64,000 bases of DNA from Mytilus californianus (taxonomy: Eukaryota; Mollusca; Bivalvia; Mytilida; Mytilidae): positions 75,979,955-76,043,954 of the forward strand of contig NW_026262581.1 of assembly GCF_021869535.1 (NCBI RefSeq), given 5' to 3'. Within the stretch, counting starts at the first letter, position 1; every line of letters begins with the position of its first letter. The translations under genes were made by a program, and so were the position numbers. Positions 42,501 through 46,492 of this stretch are shown here, one piece after another. Under the pieces are notes generated by a model. That model was not told where the DNA came from and made no database searches. It saw only the letters and a program-made list of their open reading frames with translations.

Positions 42501-44589
42501 TGATGAAACATAATCTTTCAATCAATTTAATTGAGGTCTGGAGCTGGCATGTCAGTAACTGCTAGTAGTCCTATGTTCATTTATGTATCATTGTCATTTT
42601 GCTTAGTTTCTTTTGTTACCTATTCTGACATCGGACTCGGACTTCTTTTGAACTGAATTTTTACTGTGCGTATTGCTATGTGTTTCTTTATTCTACATTG
42701 GCTAGAGGTATAGGGGGAGGGTTGAGATCTCACAAAACATGTTTAACCCCGCCGCATTTTTGTGGCTGTCCCAAGTCAGGAGCCTCTGGCCTTTGTTAGT
42801 CTTGTATGTTTTTTAATTTTAGTTCATTTATATGTTTTGGATTTAAGACTGACGTCCATTTTCACTGAACTAGTGCACAATTTTGTTTAGGGGCCAGCTG
42901 AGGACCACCTCCGGGTGCGGGATTTTCTCGCTGCGTTGAAGACCCATTGGTGGCCTTCGGCTGTTGTCTGCTCTTTGGTCGGGTTGTTGTCTCTTTGACA
43001 TATGCCCCATTTCCATTCTCAATTTTAGTGTGTAAAATATAATGTGATGTATTGGAATGATGTTAAAAAAAAAATTAAAAAACAAGTTATAAATTCCATG
43101 CGTATGAAGCGCTTTTCTGAATTTACCTTCATCAATGCTCAAAGCCGAATATTTGAAAGTACAGGATGTATAAGAACCGAAACAGTTGAAGAGCTATATG
43201 ATCAAAAAATGTAACTTGAATAATATTTTACATCATAAATTTACTAGAACTTTGGGGATTCAAACCCGACTGGTAATACTAGGTCTAAAGGTACAGTCAA
43301 TGATTTGTACATGTACAAGAGATGGACAGAAAGGTTAACAGCAATCGTCAGTTGATCTCTTATCTGAGTTATTTCCCTTGAAAGACTTGTTTACCCATTT
43401 TTGTAGAAACTATAAATGAGAAAGAAAAATGTAAAAAGTAAAAAGTTCCAAAAAAAATATATAAAATATAAATCTACATGTCCGGTCGTCAATTGAACCC
43501 TTATAGGAGCTATTGCCCTTGAGAAAAGATTTTACTTACTTTTGAATAAACCATAATAGATAGAGAGAAATAATGAATATTACTAATATTCAGCAAAATA
43601 AGATCTACAAATAAGTCAACATAGCCGAAAATTGGGTTCCGTTCTCCAACTTAAGTTTGCCATAACAAAATGTTATAAAACTTATAAACTATGCTAATTA
43701 CCACCAAACACAGATTAATTTCGAATTTGAGAGGCGTCTCTTTCACCGTTGTTGAGTTATGTCCCTTTGTAAAAGAAAATATTTGGCGAATTTGCCGTTT
43801 CCGCACTATAACTTTACTTTGCCTCAACCAAATTTTTTAACCTTATATACAATAGAAAAACAAAGGATATGGGGTATTGATCCAAGACCCAAATCAGCAC
43901 ATGCACAGCAAAAATCACTAAAGCAAAAAAACAGCGCTTTTATTGCTGTTCTTCATCTCAATGTCAGAGTGAGGCCTTCCAACATAGAGCAAAAAGCAAA
44001 ACTCGTATTGCTTATTACCACCAAACACAGATCAAGTTCTTGTTTGGGTTGCGTAACTTTCACCATTCTAAAATAACCTCATTACTGTTTGTTATTGAAC
44101 AAAGAGCACTCAAACCTCCAAGCAATCTCTAATAACAGCATACATAACCAAATGTAATCACACTTCACAGAAAACAATACGTCAAAAGGTTTGAATCAGT
44201 ACATTGACTCTTGTATATTTACAAACAGGGGCAGCTGTGTACCATTGACACATTCTTCTTTAATTTTAGTTTTTGAGTTCTGTAAAACACTGAACAACTC
44301 CTTTGTTCGAGTTATTTTTACAGAACTCATTTCTGATTCTATATACTCGATGAATGAATGATTATTTGTTACTCACAATTGATAGTTTTCTCCTGGGTCT
44401 TAATTTTTCGTTTTTTTTTCTCTCCTATTTTAGGTATCAGCTAAGCAAGGTAAGCTTTCTAAGACTAATGACCATGATGATTATGATGAGGATGTTGAAG
44501 ATGACGTGGTGCCAGTTGTTGAAGAGCCATTTATTAGAAGAGATGAGAAGAGCAAAAGAAAGAGAAAGAAAAATGGAAAACATAACTAA
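3217..44589 (+). CDS. TRANK1: TRANK1-like gene, 17 exons, 5' end incomplete
   Basis: Proposed join: 3217-3558, 4034-4303, 5367-5669, 6236-6496, 9958-10113, 15220-15803, 18508-18642, 19511-20417, 23857-24962, 27586-27999, 28813-28906, 30596-30814, 31836-32161, 32685-32849, 34730-34976, 36895-39977, 44434-44589. Every junction is AG/GT and every phase matches (1,1,1,1,1,0,0,1,0,0,1,1,0,0,1,0), giving about 2,921 codons plus stop. This is close to my recollection of the vertebrate TRANK1 length (about 2.9 thousand residues). Residue numbers below count from the first whole codon at 3219. The ankyrin, SF1 helicase and TPR order is the known family layout. The family's biochemical role is poorly known; an ATP-dependent nucleic-acid motor is inferred from the intact motifs. 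The repeat-rich introns are long (up to 5.1 kb). The N-terminus is missing or not recognised. Confidence 0.88.
3559..4033. other. Intron, nothing recognised
   Basis: AT-rich sequence between ankyrin exons. I see no repeat family member, RNA gene or further exon. Confidence 0.6.
4034..4303 (+). CDS. TRANK1: TRANK1-like exon 2 (ankyrin)
   Basis: Acceptor GATTATAG/GTAGCG, donor TTCAG/GTAAAT, phases 1 and 1. Encodes residues 114-203. It carries a clear ankyrin repeat: NGDTAIHVVIKTGE, then ILRLLINNGCKSSHKD and MSGKLPIEYL. The latter is the usual start of a next repeat, where a G-x-L-P-I/L motif replaces the T-x-L-H box in TRANK1-type proteins. The ATG at 3970 is upstream of the acceptor and intronic. 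Confidence 0.88.
4640..4720 (+). repeat. Truncated GCCATGGCG-family repeat
   Basis: Diverged fragment ending CCCTTTGGTATCTTTCGCC, matching the end of the dispersed family at 2690-2895. The rest of the 4304-5040 intron shows nothing recognisable. Confidence 0.45.
5040..5366 (+). repeat. Dispersed repeat abutting exon 3 acceptor
   Basis: The microsatellite is followed by an AAGTTGAAGTCCAATCAACT block, AATTTCACGGTCCACGGAAC, and GTGCGAGTGGGGCATCCGTG ending in a TACTATGGATACATTCTTG tail. I recognise this as a recurrent molluscan repeat tail. It runs directly into the pyrimidine tract and AG at 5365-5366 used by exon 3. Confidence 0.5.
5062..5142. repeat. CGTT/CGTC tetranucleotide microsatellite
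   Basis: About 80 bases of CGTTCGTCCGTC-type repeats within a larger dispersed repeat. Read on the other strand it yields an artefact peptide of repeated R-T-N/D-G/E units, not a gene. It is a likely length-polymorphic site. Confidence 0.85.
5367..5669 (+). CDS. TRANK1: TRANK1-like exon 3 (linker)
   Basis: Acceptor TTGTTATTTATAG/ATTTG, donor AATCCAG/GTATTT, phases 1 and 1. Encodes residues 204-304. It is a charged, low-complexity linker with no obvious ankyrin box; it contains a CRTCEDELEMSK segment with a Cys-x2-Cys pair and a helical stretch KHQKIVDEMLEMITESIAKT. A second in-frame AG at 5384 would give an exon six codons shorter, but its pyrimidine tract is poor. The open frame continues past the donor to 5779, which is intron read-through. 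Confidence 0.78.
5670..6235. other. Intron, nothing recognised
   Basis: AT-rich, no repeat or RNA signal that I can support. Confidence 0.5.
6236..6496 (+). CDS. TRANK1: TRANK1-like exon 4 (ankyrin-like)
   Basis: Acceptor TGAATTTCAG/AAATTCC, donor GAGAATG/GTATGT, phases 1 and 1. Encodes residues 305-391. It has no long Met-initiated frame, so it is easily missed. It is placed by splice signals, phase match with both neighbours and content: IPKSLTRITYKQYLQIVNG, then an ankyrin-like half repeat, HQLLINIIKSMLKSGAEMEN. The helical KSMLKSGAE segment would precede the loop completed by the next ankyrin exon at 9958. Confidence 0.78.
6895..7390 (+). repeat. ~160 bp tandem repeat, 3 copies
   Basis: Three diverged units, each with an (A)CTTAAGTTTGCCTCAA-like block, TTATGAAACTTATACACAAT, GCTTATTACCACAAAACACA and a CACTTTTACCGTTCTAGAGTT block. 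The same family is present in the last intron at 43620-44080. The short frames here are repeat artefacts. Confidence 0.75.
7400..9590. other. Intron stretch with decayed repeats, no gene
   Basis: Around 7860-8110 lies a dispersed repeat with TGGTAACAGCCTGCAGGAAG and CAGCTCGGGTTCGAACCC. At 8660-8970 the base composition is less AT-rich and both strands have short frames (for example 8682-8888 on -), but no domain is recognisable; it looks like old transposon material. The rest is AT-rich. Confidence 0.4.
9595..9840 (+). repeat. Dispersed repeat (GGGGCCTTTTATAGC family)
   Basis: Contains AAATTAGGCCGCTAGTTTTC, TCGGGGCCTTTAATAGCCGA, TATTGTTGAAGGCCGTAAGG and CTCATTGACAATCACACCAC. Related copies lie at 14460-14800, 23085-23305 and 54590-54965, with a short end piece at 29560-29640. 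All are on + relative to each other; they are non-coding retroelement-tail-like sequence. Confidence 0.6.
9958..10113 (+). CDS. TRANK1: TRANK1-like exon 5 (ankyrin)
   Basis: Acceptor TTGTATATTTTAG/AGGGC, donor ATAGAG/GTAAGTA, phases 1 and 1. Encodes residues 392-443. One ankyrin unit is visible: CIQAAVQESQFKVLETLFNHG, whose last seven residues are the typical L-x3-G turn, then NQGDTPIHAALSIAIEKD with the T-P-I-H box. The ATG at 9921 is intronic. The 3' end of this exon, with its donor, has degenerate tandem copies just downstream and again at 22.6 kb. Confidence 0.88.
10125..10235 (+). pseudogene. Degenerate tandem copy of exon 5 3' end
   Basis: The run GCTGTCAATCAGGGAGACAC, CACCCATCCATGGTGCGTGA, TAGCAGTAGAAAGGAATAGA and TTAAGCTATAGGTAGCTGTC repeats exon 5 bases from about 10052 plus the first intron bases, roughly 77 bp downstream. 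A third partial unit starts at about 10210. The copy is frameshifted, has a stop and its donor is decayed (GAGTGAATTA for GAGGTAAGTA), so it is a non-functional exon fragment. Confidence 0.7.
10545..10760 (-). repeat. Dispersed repeat related to 690-845
   Basis: AACTGAGGGAAACGCATCAA, AACAATGGCCATTTTCCTGA, CTTCGTACAGGACATTTT and TTGAACCTGGTTTTGTGGCA match the style and order of the family at 690-845. It is non-coding, and the strand is uncertain. Confidence 0.5.
11345..13095 (-). mobile_element. Reverse-transcriptase retroelement, truncated, minus strand
   Basis: On the minus strand 12778-13152 encodes SSCPFLDLDISISKEKLHTK, IYDKRDDFSFPIV and PSYGVYISQLVRYARVC, the C-terminal part of an RT polyprotein. 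A frame at 12439-12681 continues it (SISHPKLYCNIVLKARKS). The 3' untranslated tail runs down to about 11345, with GTGCCAATGAGACAACTCTC at its end. The frame is broken and the 5' half with the catalytic YxDD is absent. The F-L-D-L-D-I and K-I-Y-D-K-R boxes suggest a Penelope-like element. It is a different subfamily from the copies at 26.3, 40.5 and 58 kb, with distinct residues and a different tail. Confidence 0.7.
13150..14455. other. Intron stretch, AT-rich, no gene
   Basis: A very A-rich tract (13150-13290) is followed by unremarkable sequence. A roughly 75 bp block is repeated in tandem at 13875-13975 (GTTTGTAGAAGTAATGAAAA). No gene or known element. Confidence 0.45.
14460..14800 (+). repeat. 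Dispersed repeat, GGGGCC-family relative
   Basis: Carries a GTTACCCGACTGTCGAAAGT start, CAACCCTGCCACATTCTTTC and AATTTATGCCGTTATATCTC, aligning in order with the copy at 54590-54965. Confidence 0.5.
15220..15803 (+). CDS. TRANK1: TRANK1-like exon 6 (last ankyrin, basic linker)
   Basis: Acceptor TATATTGCAG/GAAAC, donor TCTAAG/GTATAT, phases 1 then 0. Encodes residues 444-638. It starts with an ankyrin unit (FNLFLEMFEKDPEKYNML, then MYGDSLFHLVAKKKYNS) and a half repeat, TELLCDKKISSNVKNSDDKL with LPVYYL. After that it leaves the repeat fold: a Lys/Ser-rich linker with helical EAVRKRIEELLHNLNDAG and a basic end, KKSKKEKVKSK, that could be a nuclear localisation signal. The open frame runs on to a stop at 15845 only by intron read-through. 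Confidence 0.85.
15875..15990 (-). repeat. GCCATGGCG-family repeat, minus copy
   Basis: GAAAATACCAAAGGGGCAGT and ACATAAGTCGAGGAAAAACA are the reverse complement of the family at 2690-2895, diverged. Confidence 0.5.
16490..16645 (+). repeat. GCCATGGCG-family repeat
   Basis: GAGTTCGTGTTGCTGAGTCT, TTTTTTTTGCCATGGCGTTA and CCTTGCTGGTTTCTTTC match the family consensus as judged by the copies in this window. Confidence 0.6.
16790..17400 (+). repeat. ~170 bp tandem repeat with CCGT microsatellite head
   Basis: A CCGTCCGTCCGTCCGTTCGG run at about 16863 leads into three diverged units. Each has a (G)TACAATTCTTGCCAG block, TAGGTTTATATCA, ACGAGTTCAAAAAGCAGTGC and AGAGTTATNNCCTNGGAAAT. It resembles other microsatellite-headed molluscan repeats and contains no gene. 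Confidence 0.7.
17395..17475 (+). repeat. GCCATGGCG-family repeat fragment
   Basis: TTTTTTTGCCATGGCGTTGT and CCCATTGGTATCTTTCGCC. The following intron stretch to 18507 is AT-rich with nothing recognised. Confidence 0.6.
18508..18642 (+). CDS. TRANK1: TRANK1-like exon 7 (acidic linker)
   Basis: Acceptor GTATTTTCAAG/ATTGAA, donor TTCCAG/GTTCTT, phase 0 both sides, 45 codons (residues 639-683). It encodes a Pro/Glu-rich and then strongly acidic segment, DEEIFDDEEDSEEEQFQ, between the ankyrin part and the helicase part. No Met-initiated frame on + reveals it; it is placed by splice signals, open frame and phase match. The acidic run following the basic end of exon 6 is a typical disordered inter-domain linker. 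Confidence 0.8.
18643..19510. other. Intron, nothing recognised
   Basis: AT-rich. I see no repeat family member or exon. Confidence 0.5.
19511..20417 (+). CDS. TRANK1: TRANK1-like exon 8 (helicase N-part, Walker A)
   Basis: Acceptor CTAATTAACAG/TTTGAT, donor ACTGAAG/GTACGA, phases 0 then 1. Encodes residues 684-985. It opens with FENLEWEVVCTAEVWKAM, which I recognise as the TRANK1 pre-helicase region. The end carries the ATP-binding P-loop LLIGRSGTGKTTC (Lys codon at 20273-20275, about residue 938), motif I of SF1 helicases. Before it, FPFRVTELEHAIINIQ occupies the Q-motif-like position. The Met at 19577 is internal, because the open frame and conserved residues extend upstream to the acceptor. 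Confidence 0.9.
21160..21270 (-). repeat. Dispersed repeat, same family as 690-845
   Basis: Shares CAAAACGGAAAGTCCCTAAT, ATGGCAAAATTAAAAGCTCA and ATAACACCTGTCATATTTCT with the copy at 690-790, nearly base for base. The preceding intron sequence 20418-21159 shows nothing else. Confidence 0.65.
21370..21500 (+). repeat. Dispersed tail repeat (GAAGCGC...AACGCTC family)
   Basis: CACCAGAAGCGCATTTCGAC, TGTTCAGGAACGCTCGAGGG and CAAAATATTTAAAACTTT. Related copies are at 40235-40335 and 43085-43205. Confidence 0.5.
21940..22065 (+). mobile_element. Small remnant of reverse-transcriptase element
   Basis: Encodes IVDLFLYYYESQSMAKCSKG, which aligns with IADLFLYCYELQFMTKISKD of the longer copy at 41.6 kb. 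It is broken by a stop shortly after, and only this box survives. Confidence 0.6.
22262..22385 (-). repeat. GCCATGGCG-family repeat, minus copy
   Basis: GGGACGAAAGATACCAGAGG, AACTCATAGATCGAAAACAA and ACTGACAACGCCATGGCCAA form the clearest minus-strand copy in the window. Confidence 0.7.
22590..22790 (+). pseudogene. Degenerate array of exon 5 3' ends
   Basis: Three roughly 65 bp units resemble exon 5 from its T-P-I-H box into the intron. They are ATCTATAGCAATAGAAAGGG; then GTCAATCCATGCTGCATTAT with TAGCAATAGCTATGGATACG and an AGTAAGTA donor-like end; then CCCATCCACGCTGCATTAAC with GGTGTAGGTAAGG. The middle unit still reads DTSIHAALYIAIAMDT, an ankyrin box. They lie between helicase exons 8 and 9, where ankyrin coding makes no sense, and have no visible acceptors, so they are exon fossils. 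Confidence 0.65.
23085..23305 (+). repeat. Dispersed repeat (GGGGCC family, diverged)
   Basis: TTTCTCGTTTGAATTGTTTC, TATAGCTTACTATACGGTAT and TTGACAATCGTATCACATCT align with 9595-9840. The intron remainder to 23856 shows nothing else. Confidence 0.5.
23857..24962 (+). CDS. TRANK1: TRANK1-like exon 9 (helicase, Walker B and motif III)
   Basis: Acceptor CCTTAATTTCAG/ATGCTG, donor TTACAG/GTAAGA, phases 1 then 0. Encodes residues 986-1354. An acidic entry is followed by QYDHLHQIFITKNAVLCNEV, the SF1 motif Ia region as it reads in TRANK1. A Glu/Asp-rich insert and FAETVWPHMNKG follow, then WVIHQIFVDETQDFTQAEL with the catalytic DETQ (Asp codon 24792, about residue 1298), and motif III FLTGDTAQGIMRGISFRF. 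DETQ is the UvrD-type form of the DExx box. The exon ends FFYASHSLQ; read-through past the donor is intronic. Confidence 0.92.
24963..26300. other. Intron stretch with decayed repeat, no gene
   Basis: 25060-25330 looks like an old tandem-type repeat (TGAACTTCTGAAAAGAATGA and later CATGTACTTCTTAACAGAGT, which are similar blocks about 170 bases apart). The rest is AT-rich and unremarkable. Confidence 0.4.
26305..27260 (+). mobile_element. 5'-truncated, broken reverse-transcriptase element
   Basis: Starts within the RT-polyprotein C-terminal part (TTTATATATCTCAACTTGTT) and matches the copy at 41.98-42.9 kb closely for about 950 bases, including the 3' tail with CCGCCTCCGGGTGCGGGATT. The frame is broken (a TAA in CTGAATAATTATTAC, and further indels). 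Retrotransposition from the 3' end with early stop explains the truncation. Confidence 0.8.
27586..27999 (+). CDS. TRANK1: TRANK1-like exon 10 (helicase motifs IV and V)
   Basis: Acceptor TTTAATTAG/GCCATG, donor TTCACAG/GTAAGA, phase 0 both sides, 138 codons (residues 1355-1492). It contains YQLTHNYRSHEGIL (SF1 motif IV region with the Asn-Tyr-Arg arginine), FDRLNKDQGLFHGPKPVLLE, LLLRGNKRKTSHIEFGAHQA and the motif V stretch LTIYEAKGLEFDDILLYNFF. These are the most family-specific words in the gene and the main reason for the TRANK1 assignment. Confidence 0.93.
28072..28475 (+). mobile_element. TACGACCGCA-family TIR element, internally deleted copy
   Basis: Starts TATATACGACCGCAAAAAAA and ends CTGCGTTCGTATCCAGCTGC plus a GCTCGGCGAAGCAG tail. 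It is only about 400 bp: the blocks with ACAATAACTTGTG present in the copies at 1.3 and 52.6 kb are missing, while the last part (AGTATTGCGCAACAGCACAG, CAAACTTGA-type end blocks) matches copy 1 almost exactly. It lies 72 bases past the exon 10 donor. Confidence 0.7.
28813..28906 (+). CDS. TRANK1: TRANK1-like exon 11
   Basis: Acceptor TTTTTCTGCAG/GCTACA, donor AGCTCAG/GTCAGT, phases 0 then 1. Encodes residues 1493-1523, beginning ATKEWRVITDFLEKLC, between motifs V and VI. It is short, but the acceptor is strong and both phases match. The E-W-R-V-I word follows motif V in TRANK1-type proteins as I recall them. Confidence 0.8.
28907..30595. other. Intron, mostly unrecognised
   Basis: 29465-29490 has a fragment of the GCCATGGCG repeat (GGCGAAAGATACCAAAGGGA) and 29560-29640 the end of the GGGGCC family (GAGAGTTGTCTCATTGGCAA). 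Nothing else is supported. Confidence 0.45.
30596..30814 (+). CDS. TRANK1: TRANK1-like exon 12 (helicase motif VI)
   Basis: Acceptor GTTTTGCTAG/AAATTT, donor CAGAATT/GTAAGT, phases 1 and 1. Encodes residues 1524-1596. It includes RALTFDPNQHKLLNSELKHL and then YTAVTRARVNVWIFDED, the SF1 motif VI with the arginine finger (T-R-A-R, about residues 1557-1560). With exons 8-10 this completes the UvrD-type core: all motifs that contact ATP are present, so the ATPase is predicted to be active. After it, the EYFKAQHLVKVISIEDAQN segment leads to the helical repeats. Confidence 0.92.
30815..31835. other. Intron, nothing recognised
   Basis: AT-rich, with no repeat family member or exon seen. Confidence 0.5.
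31836..32161 (+). CDS. TRANK1: TRANK1-like exon 13 (TPR-like)
   Basis: Acceptor GATTGTTTAG/TATCCA, donor GGACAA/GTACGA, phases 1 then 0. Encodes residues 1597-1705. Paired helices of TPR type: PEDWIKRAQDFMKNNLYEVA with AAKSYRQGGDYYMANVAMC, then EEFLLAAEQYLEVELPAKAA and AICLQNAREKELMAYVYEK. These match the family's C-terminal TPR block, a likely protein-interaction surface. The donor lacks the usual G at the last exon base. Confidence 0.88.
32162..32684. other. Intron, nothing recognised
   Basis: AT-rich, no features supported. Confidence 0.5.
32685..32849 (+). CDS. TRANK1: TRANK1-like exon 14 (TPR-like)
   Basis: Acceptor TACTACTTTTAG/TTGGAC, donor ATAAAG/GTAATA, phase 0 both sides, 55 codons (residues 1706-1760). 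It continues the helical hairpins, LDKAAETYRKLKRPIESSAC then YERLGFFDKAISTLYDHKLF, with the small-residue spacing typical of TPRs. Both exon borders fall between helices. Confidence 0.88.
33480..33695 (+). repeat. GCCATGGCG-family repeat, extended copy
   Basis: Has a GGCCGTGCCACATGTGGAGC and AGATCTGCTTACCC-type head (GGATCTGCTTACCCTTCCAG), TTTTGGTGTGGTTCGTGTTG, and ends TTTTGTATCTTTCGCCTCTC. It shows that the family extends upstream of the block seen at 2690. Confidence 0.65.
34195..34400 (-). repeat. GCCATGGCG-family repeat, minus copy
   Basis: Reverse complement of 33480-33695: GACGAAATATTCCAAAGGGA, AATACCATGGAACAAAAAGA, ACTGAGCAACACGAACCCCC and GTAAGCAGATCCTGTTCC. With the + copy at 33.5 kb it makes an inverted pair about 0.5 kb apart in one intron. 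Confidence 0.65.
34730..34976 (+). CDS. TRANK1: TRANK1-like exon 15 (TPR-like)
   Basis: Acceptor TTCTCTTTTTAG/GAATTT, donor CATAATG/GTAAAA, phases 0 then 1. Encodes residues 1761-1842: GKSVPQHLIDHAPVKKHTEE, LAFAAADMYHSTNNIGRMLA, SLNRLPNIDHRINFLMNL and a final AAEILMHNG. It is a helical-repeat continuation with no long Met-started frame, placed by splice sites and phase. Confidence 0.85.
34977..36894. other. Intron, nothing recognised
   Basis: AT-rich, with several poorly conserved blocks. The frame that is open from 36738 up to 36894 is read-through into the intron, not exon. Confidence 0.5.
36895..39977 (+). CDS. TRANK1: TRANK1-like exon 16 (giant C-terminal exon)
   Basis: Acceptor TTTTCTTTTCAG/GTTGTA, donor TCAAAG/GTATTG, phases 1 then 0. 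Encodes residues 1843-2870 in one 3,083 bp exon. It starts with a last TPR-like hairpin (IKEAAELYLKQGQIRKALF) and continues as a long alpha-helical region. Near residue 2630 an IQ-like helix, AAVVIAKCFRIFLLIRKCK, has Ala where calmodulin-binding IQ motifs have Gln, so binding is doubtful. About 40 residues later, MCGICGEVFQD gives a Cys-x2-Cys pair with downstream His residues, a possible metal site. The end is helical (ELENIIRKIMETKDWGN). There are no internal stops over 1,027 codons. Confidence 0.92.
40060..40200 (-). repeat. Dispersed tail fragment
   Basis: ATGATTGCCAATGAGACAAC and AACCGTACTGCCTTCAACAA resemble the tail of the minus-strand retroelement at 11345 (GTGCCAATGAGACAACTCTC, TACGGTCTTCAACACGGAGC). 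Confidence 0.5.
40235..40335 (+). repeat. Dispersed tail repeat (GAAGCGC family)
   Basis: GCGTCCGATGCATTTCTGGA, TTCATCTGAAACACTCAAGG and CAAATATTTGAATACCAAGC align with 21370-21500 and 43085-43205. Confidence 0.5.
40560..43030 (+). mobile_element. Reverse-transcriptase retroelement, longest copy
   Basis: The N-terminal part is decayed: 40590-40756 reads CDQELKSFLSKGPKYRPPSI then a stop, and 40757-41280 has several stops and frameshifts. From 41289 to 42386 a 365-codon frame is intact: FDFSTLYTTLPHNLIKKKF (RT palm), VIGIPMETNCAPLIADLFLY, the catalytic FRYLDDILALNND, HCPFLGLDIFIFNGKLNTK and IYDKRDDFSFPIVNYPFLD. A roughly 640 bp 3' tail follows, ending at TTTCCATTCTCAATTTTAG. The short YLDD box and the later FLGLDI/KIYDKR boxes suggest a Penelope-like element, but I see no GIY-YIG domain. 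It lies in the sense direction in the last intron. Confidence 0.8.
43085..43205 (+). repeat. Dispersed tail repeat (GAAGCGC family)
   Basis: CCATGCGTATGAAGCGCTTT, TTACCTTCATCAATGCTCAA and AGCCGAATATTTGAAAGTAC, directly after the retroelement end. Confidence 0.5.
43620..44080 (+). repeat. ~160 bp tandem repeat, second site
   Basis: GTTCCGTTCTCCAACTTAAG, CTATGCTAATTACCACCAAA and TTATTACCACCAAACACAGA are the units of 6895-7390, here about two and a half copies with an unrelated 120 bp segment between the second and the last partial unit. Confidence 0.65.
44434..44589 (+). CDS. TRANK1: TRANK1-like terminal exon 17
   Basis: Acceptor CTCCTATTTTAG/GTATCA, phase 0, stop TAA at 44587-44589. Encodes the last 51 residues (2871-2921): an acidic stretch NDHDDYDEDVEDDVVPVVEE, then FIRRDEKSKRKRKKNGKHN. 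The basic KSKRKRKK cluster looks like a nuclear localisation signal, which would fit a nuclear helicase, but this is inference. The ATG at 44354 is intronic. The large distance from exon 16 (4.5 kb) is due to the retroelement. Confidence 0.82.
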   Translation, partial: VSAKQGKLSKTNDHDDYDEDVEDDVVPVVEEPFIRRDEKSKRKRKKNGKHN

Positions 44590-45054
44590 TAACATTACCC
44601 TGTGCTTTTTTCCAAATCATGGCATGATAGCATTGAAGGCAAATACCATTTATTGACACTACTCGGTGTCTGTTGTACATCCATCTGCCTTGTCAATCAC
44701 TTGGAAATTATTCAAAAAGCATCTTCCCTGATACTACTGTGATATATGTAAACAAATGTGGCTATAATCAAATATTGCTCCTGCTAACCATTTAAAACTA
44801 TTTCATTTGACAAATATTTACTCCCATCTGTTCACTTAAATACCGAACTCAAAGCATATATTTACATTTAGATATTAATCTGGTTAAAAAAGAAGAGGAA
44901 GATACCATTGGGCTAAAAGTCGAACACAATTTTATTGATTTATTTATGAAAGAAAACAAAACTGTATAGGAGTTGATTGCACTAAACTTAGAAATAACTT
45001 ATTTCATTAGTAATAGATTGAATTATTTTTCTCCTCTATTCCAATGGGGTTCTT

Positions 45055-45060
45055 AATAAA
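45055..45060 (+). terminator. Poly(A) signal AATAAA
   Basis: First AATAAA after the stop codon, giving a 3' UTR of about 480 bases. The 3' UTR contains a GCCATGGCG-family scrap at 44890-44925 (GAGGAAGATACCATTGGGCT). Confidence 0.6.
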
Positions 45061-46490
45061 TTAATGCACATTATTATATCAAGTCCTATCTTGTACGTTA
45101 CATATTCAGACAATGGATGTGGCTATCTATTACAACCCATCCCCCACCCCCTAAATGAGATTTAAACAATTGGGTGTCGAAACATCAAGAGTGGCTATGC
45201 TAAAATTATGTAAAGGTAATAGGTGATGAATACAGGCTTTTTGTAGCCTATATCTGATGGTGAGAAAACAGCTAAGTTATCTCTGTCATATTGTTATTTA
45301 TGTATGTAATTTATAGCACAGAATCTGGTTGGTTTTTATTTTAAGTTAATGGTAAACTGCTCAAAGCATGGAAGACTTCACATTAGTCTTATAAAATTAT
45401 TAATTCGTTTATTCTTCATTACAATGTATTGTGGATTCCTTATTATCGCGATATACAAATTTTCGTGGTTTCCCTGGGTATACGTAAACAGCGAATTTTG
45501 ATTGTAAACGAAATATGAATTTTAAATTGGCTTCTATACAGACTTGTATAAATCATTTGTTATTGTCATATGCATCCTTGCTTGAAACAATAGGCAAAAA
45601 TGCATAACTCTAAAACTTTTTGAAAATGGTACATCTGAAGTGCTTTCCATTATATACCTATATCAGGAACTCTCAAACCAAAAACAAAAAACATATAATA
45701 AGTATGTGTAAATACCTCTATCTATAAGGCCCCATACAATGTATGCATGTCTTCTCTGATTATATTATAATTTTAAGGTATTTGTATATTTGAATACAGG
45801 ACAAACATTTGTACAATACTGAAATAAAAAAAAAGTTAAAAAGAACACTTTACTTCTTTGAAAATTCTTCGTTCCATCCGCATCAAAATCTTTAATTACA
45901 AATTTTAAGTAAAAGGAAATTAAAAAAGAACTACTAAAAATATGGATTAGAGGCAACAATGTTTTTCCTAATGTTCAAATCTCATAAATCAATTAAGAAA
46001 ATACAAATCAAGGGAAAATACTCAGGAGAGTCCAAAATATAAATACCGTGTTACAAAATTGAAATATTAAAAAATGCATCAAAAAGGGAAAAAGGTCGAT
46101 CCTCACACAACAAAATAATAAATACAATTTTATAAAAAGATTAGAGGACATACACTATGCCACCTTACAACCATTCATCTTCAATTTCATATAAAATTAT
46201 TTTTTTATCGAAATGAATAAGCAACCATTAGTGGAATAAGAAAATTGTTTGTCAGTATTTGAACATGGAAATGTTCCAAAGCAAATTACAAGCAAATTTT
46301 TAAAATAATTATAGTTTCAAGTCCCTTTATCTACTAGACCTTGATTTTATACAGGAACTTCAAAAGATAAACCTTTTTGAACGTATTCTTATTTGATAAA
46401 ATATACAATAAAAAATTTAAAACTGACAATATGATTTGAAAACATATTTTTCAGGAACATATATATTGTCAGATATCCTGTTCCCAGGAT
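45061..46490. other. Intergenic, no gene
   Basis: Only a scrap of a dispersed repeat near 45430-45530 (GTGGATTCCTTATTATCGCG, ATACGTAAACAGCGAATTTT). Otherwise AT-rich, with poly-A-like stretches. Confidence 0.45.
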
Positions 46491-46492
46491 AA

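Noticed and set aside
44354-44433. Start codon for an independent small gene
   Set aside because: The sequence up to 44433 is a T-rich acceptor tract; only the part from 44434 in a continuous phase 0 frame fits as the last exon.
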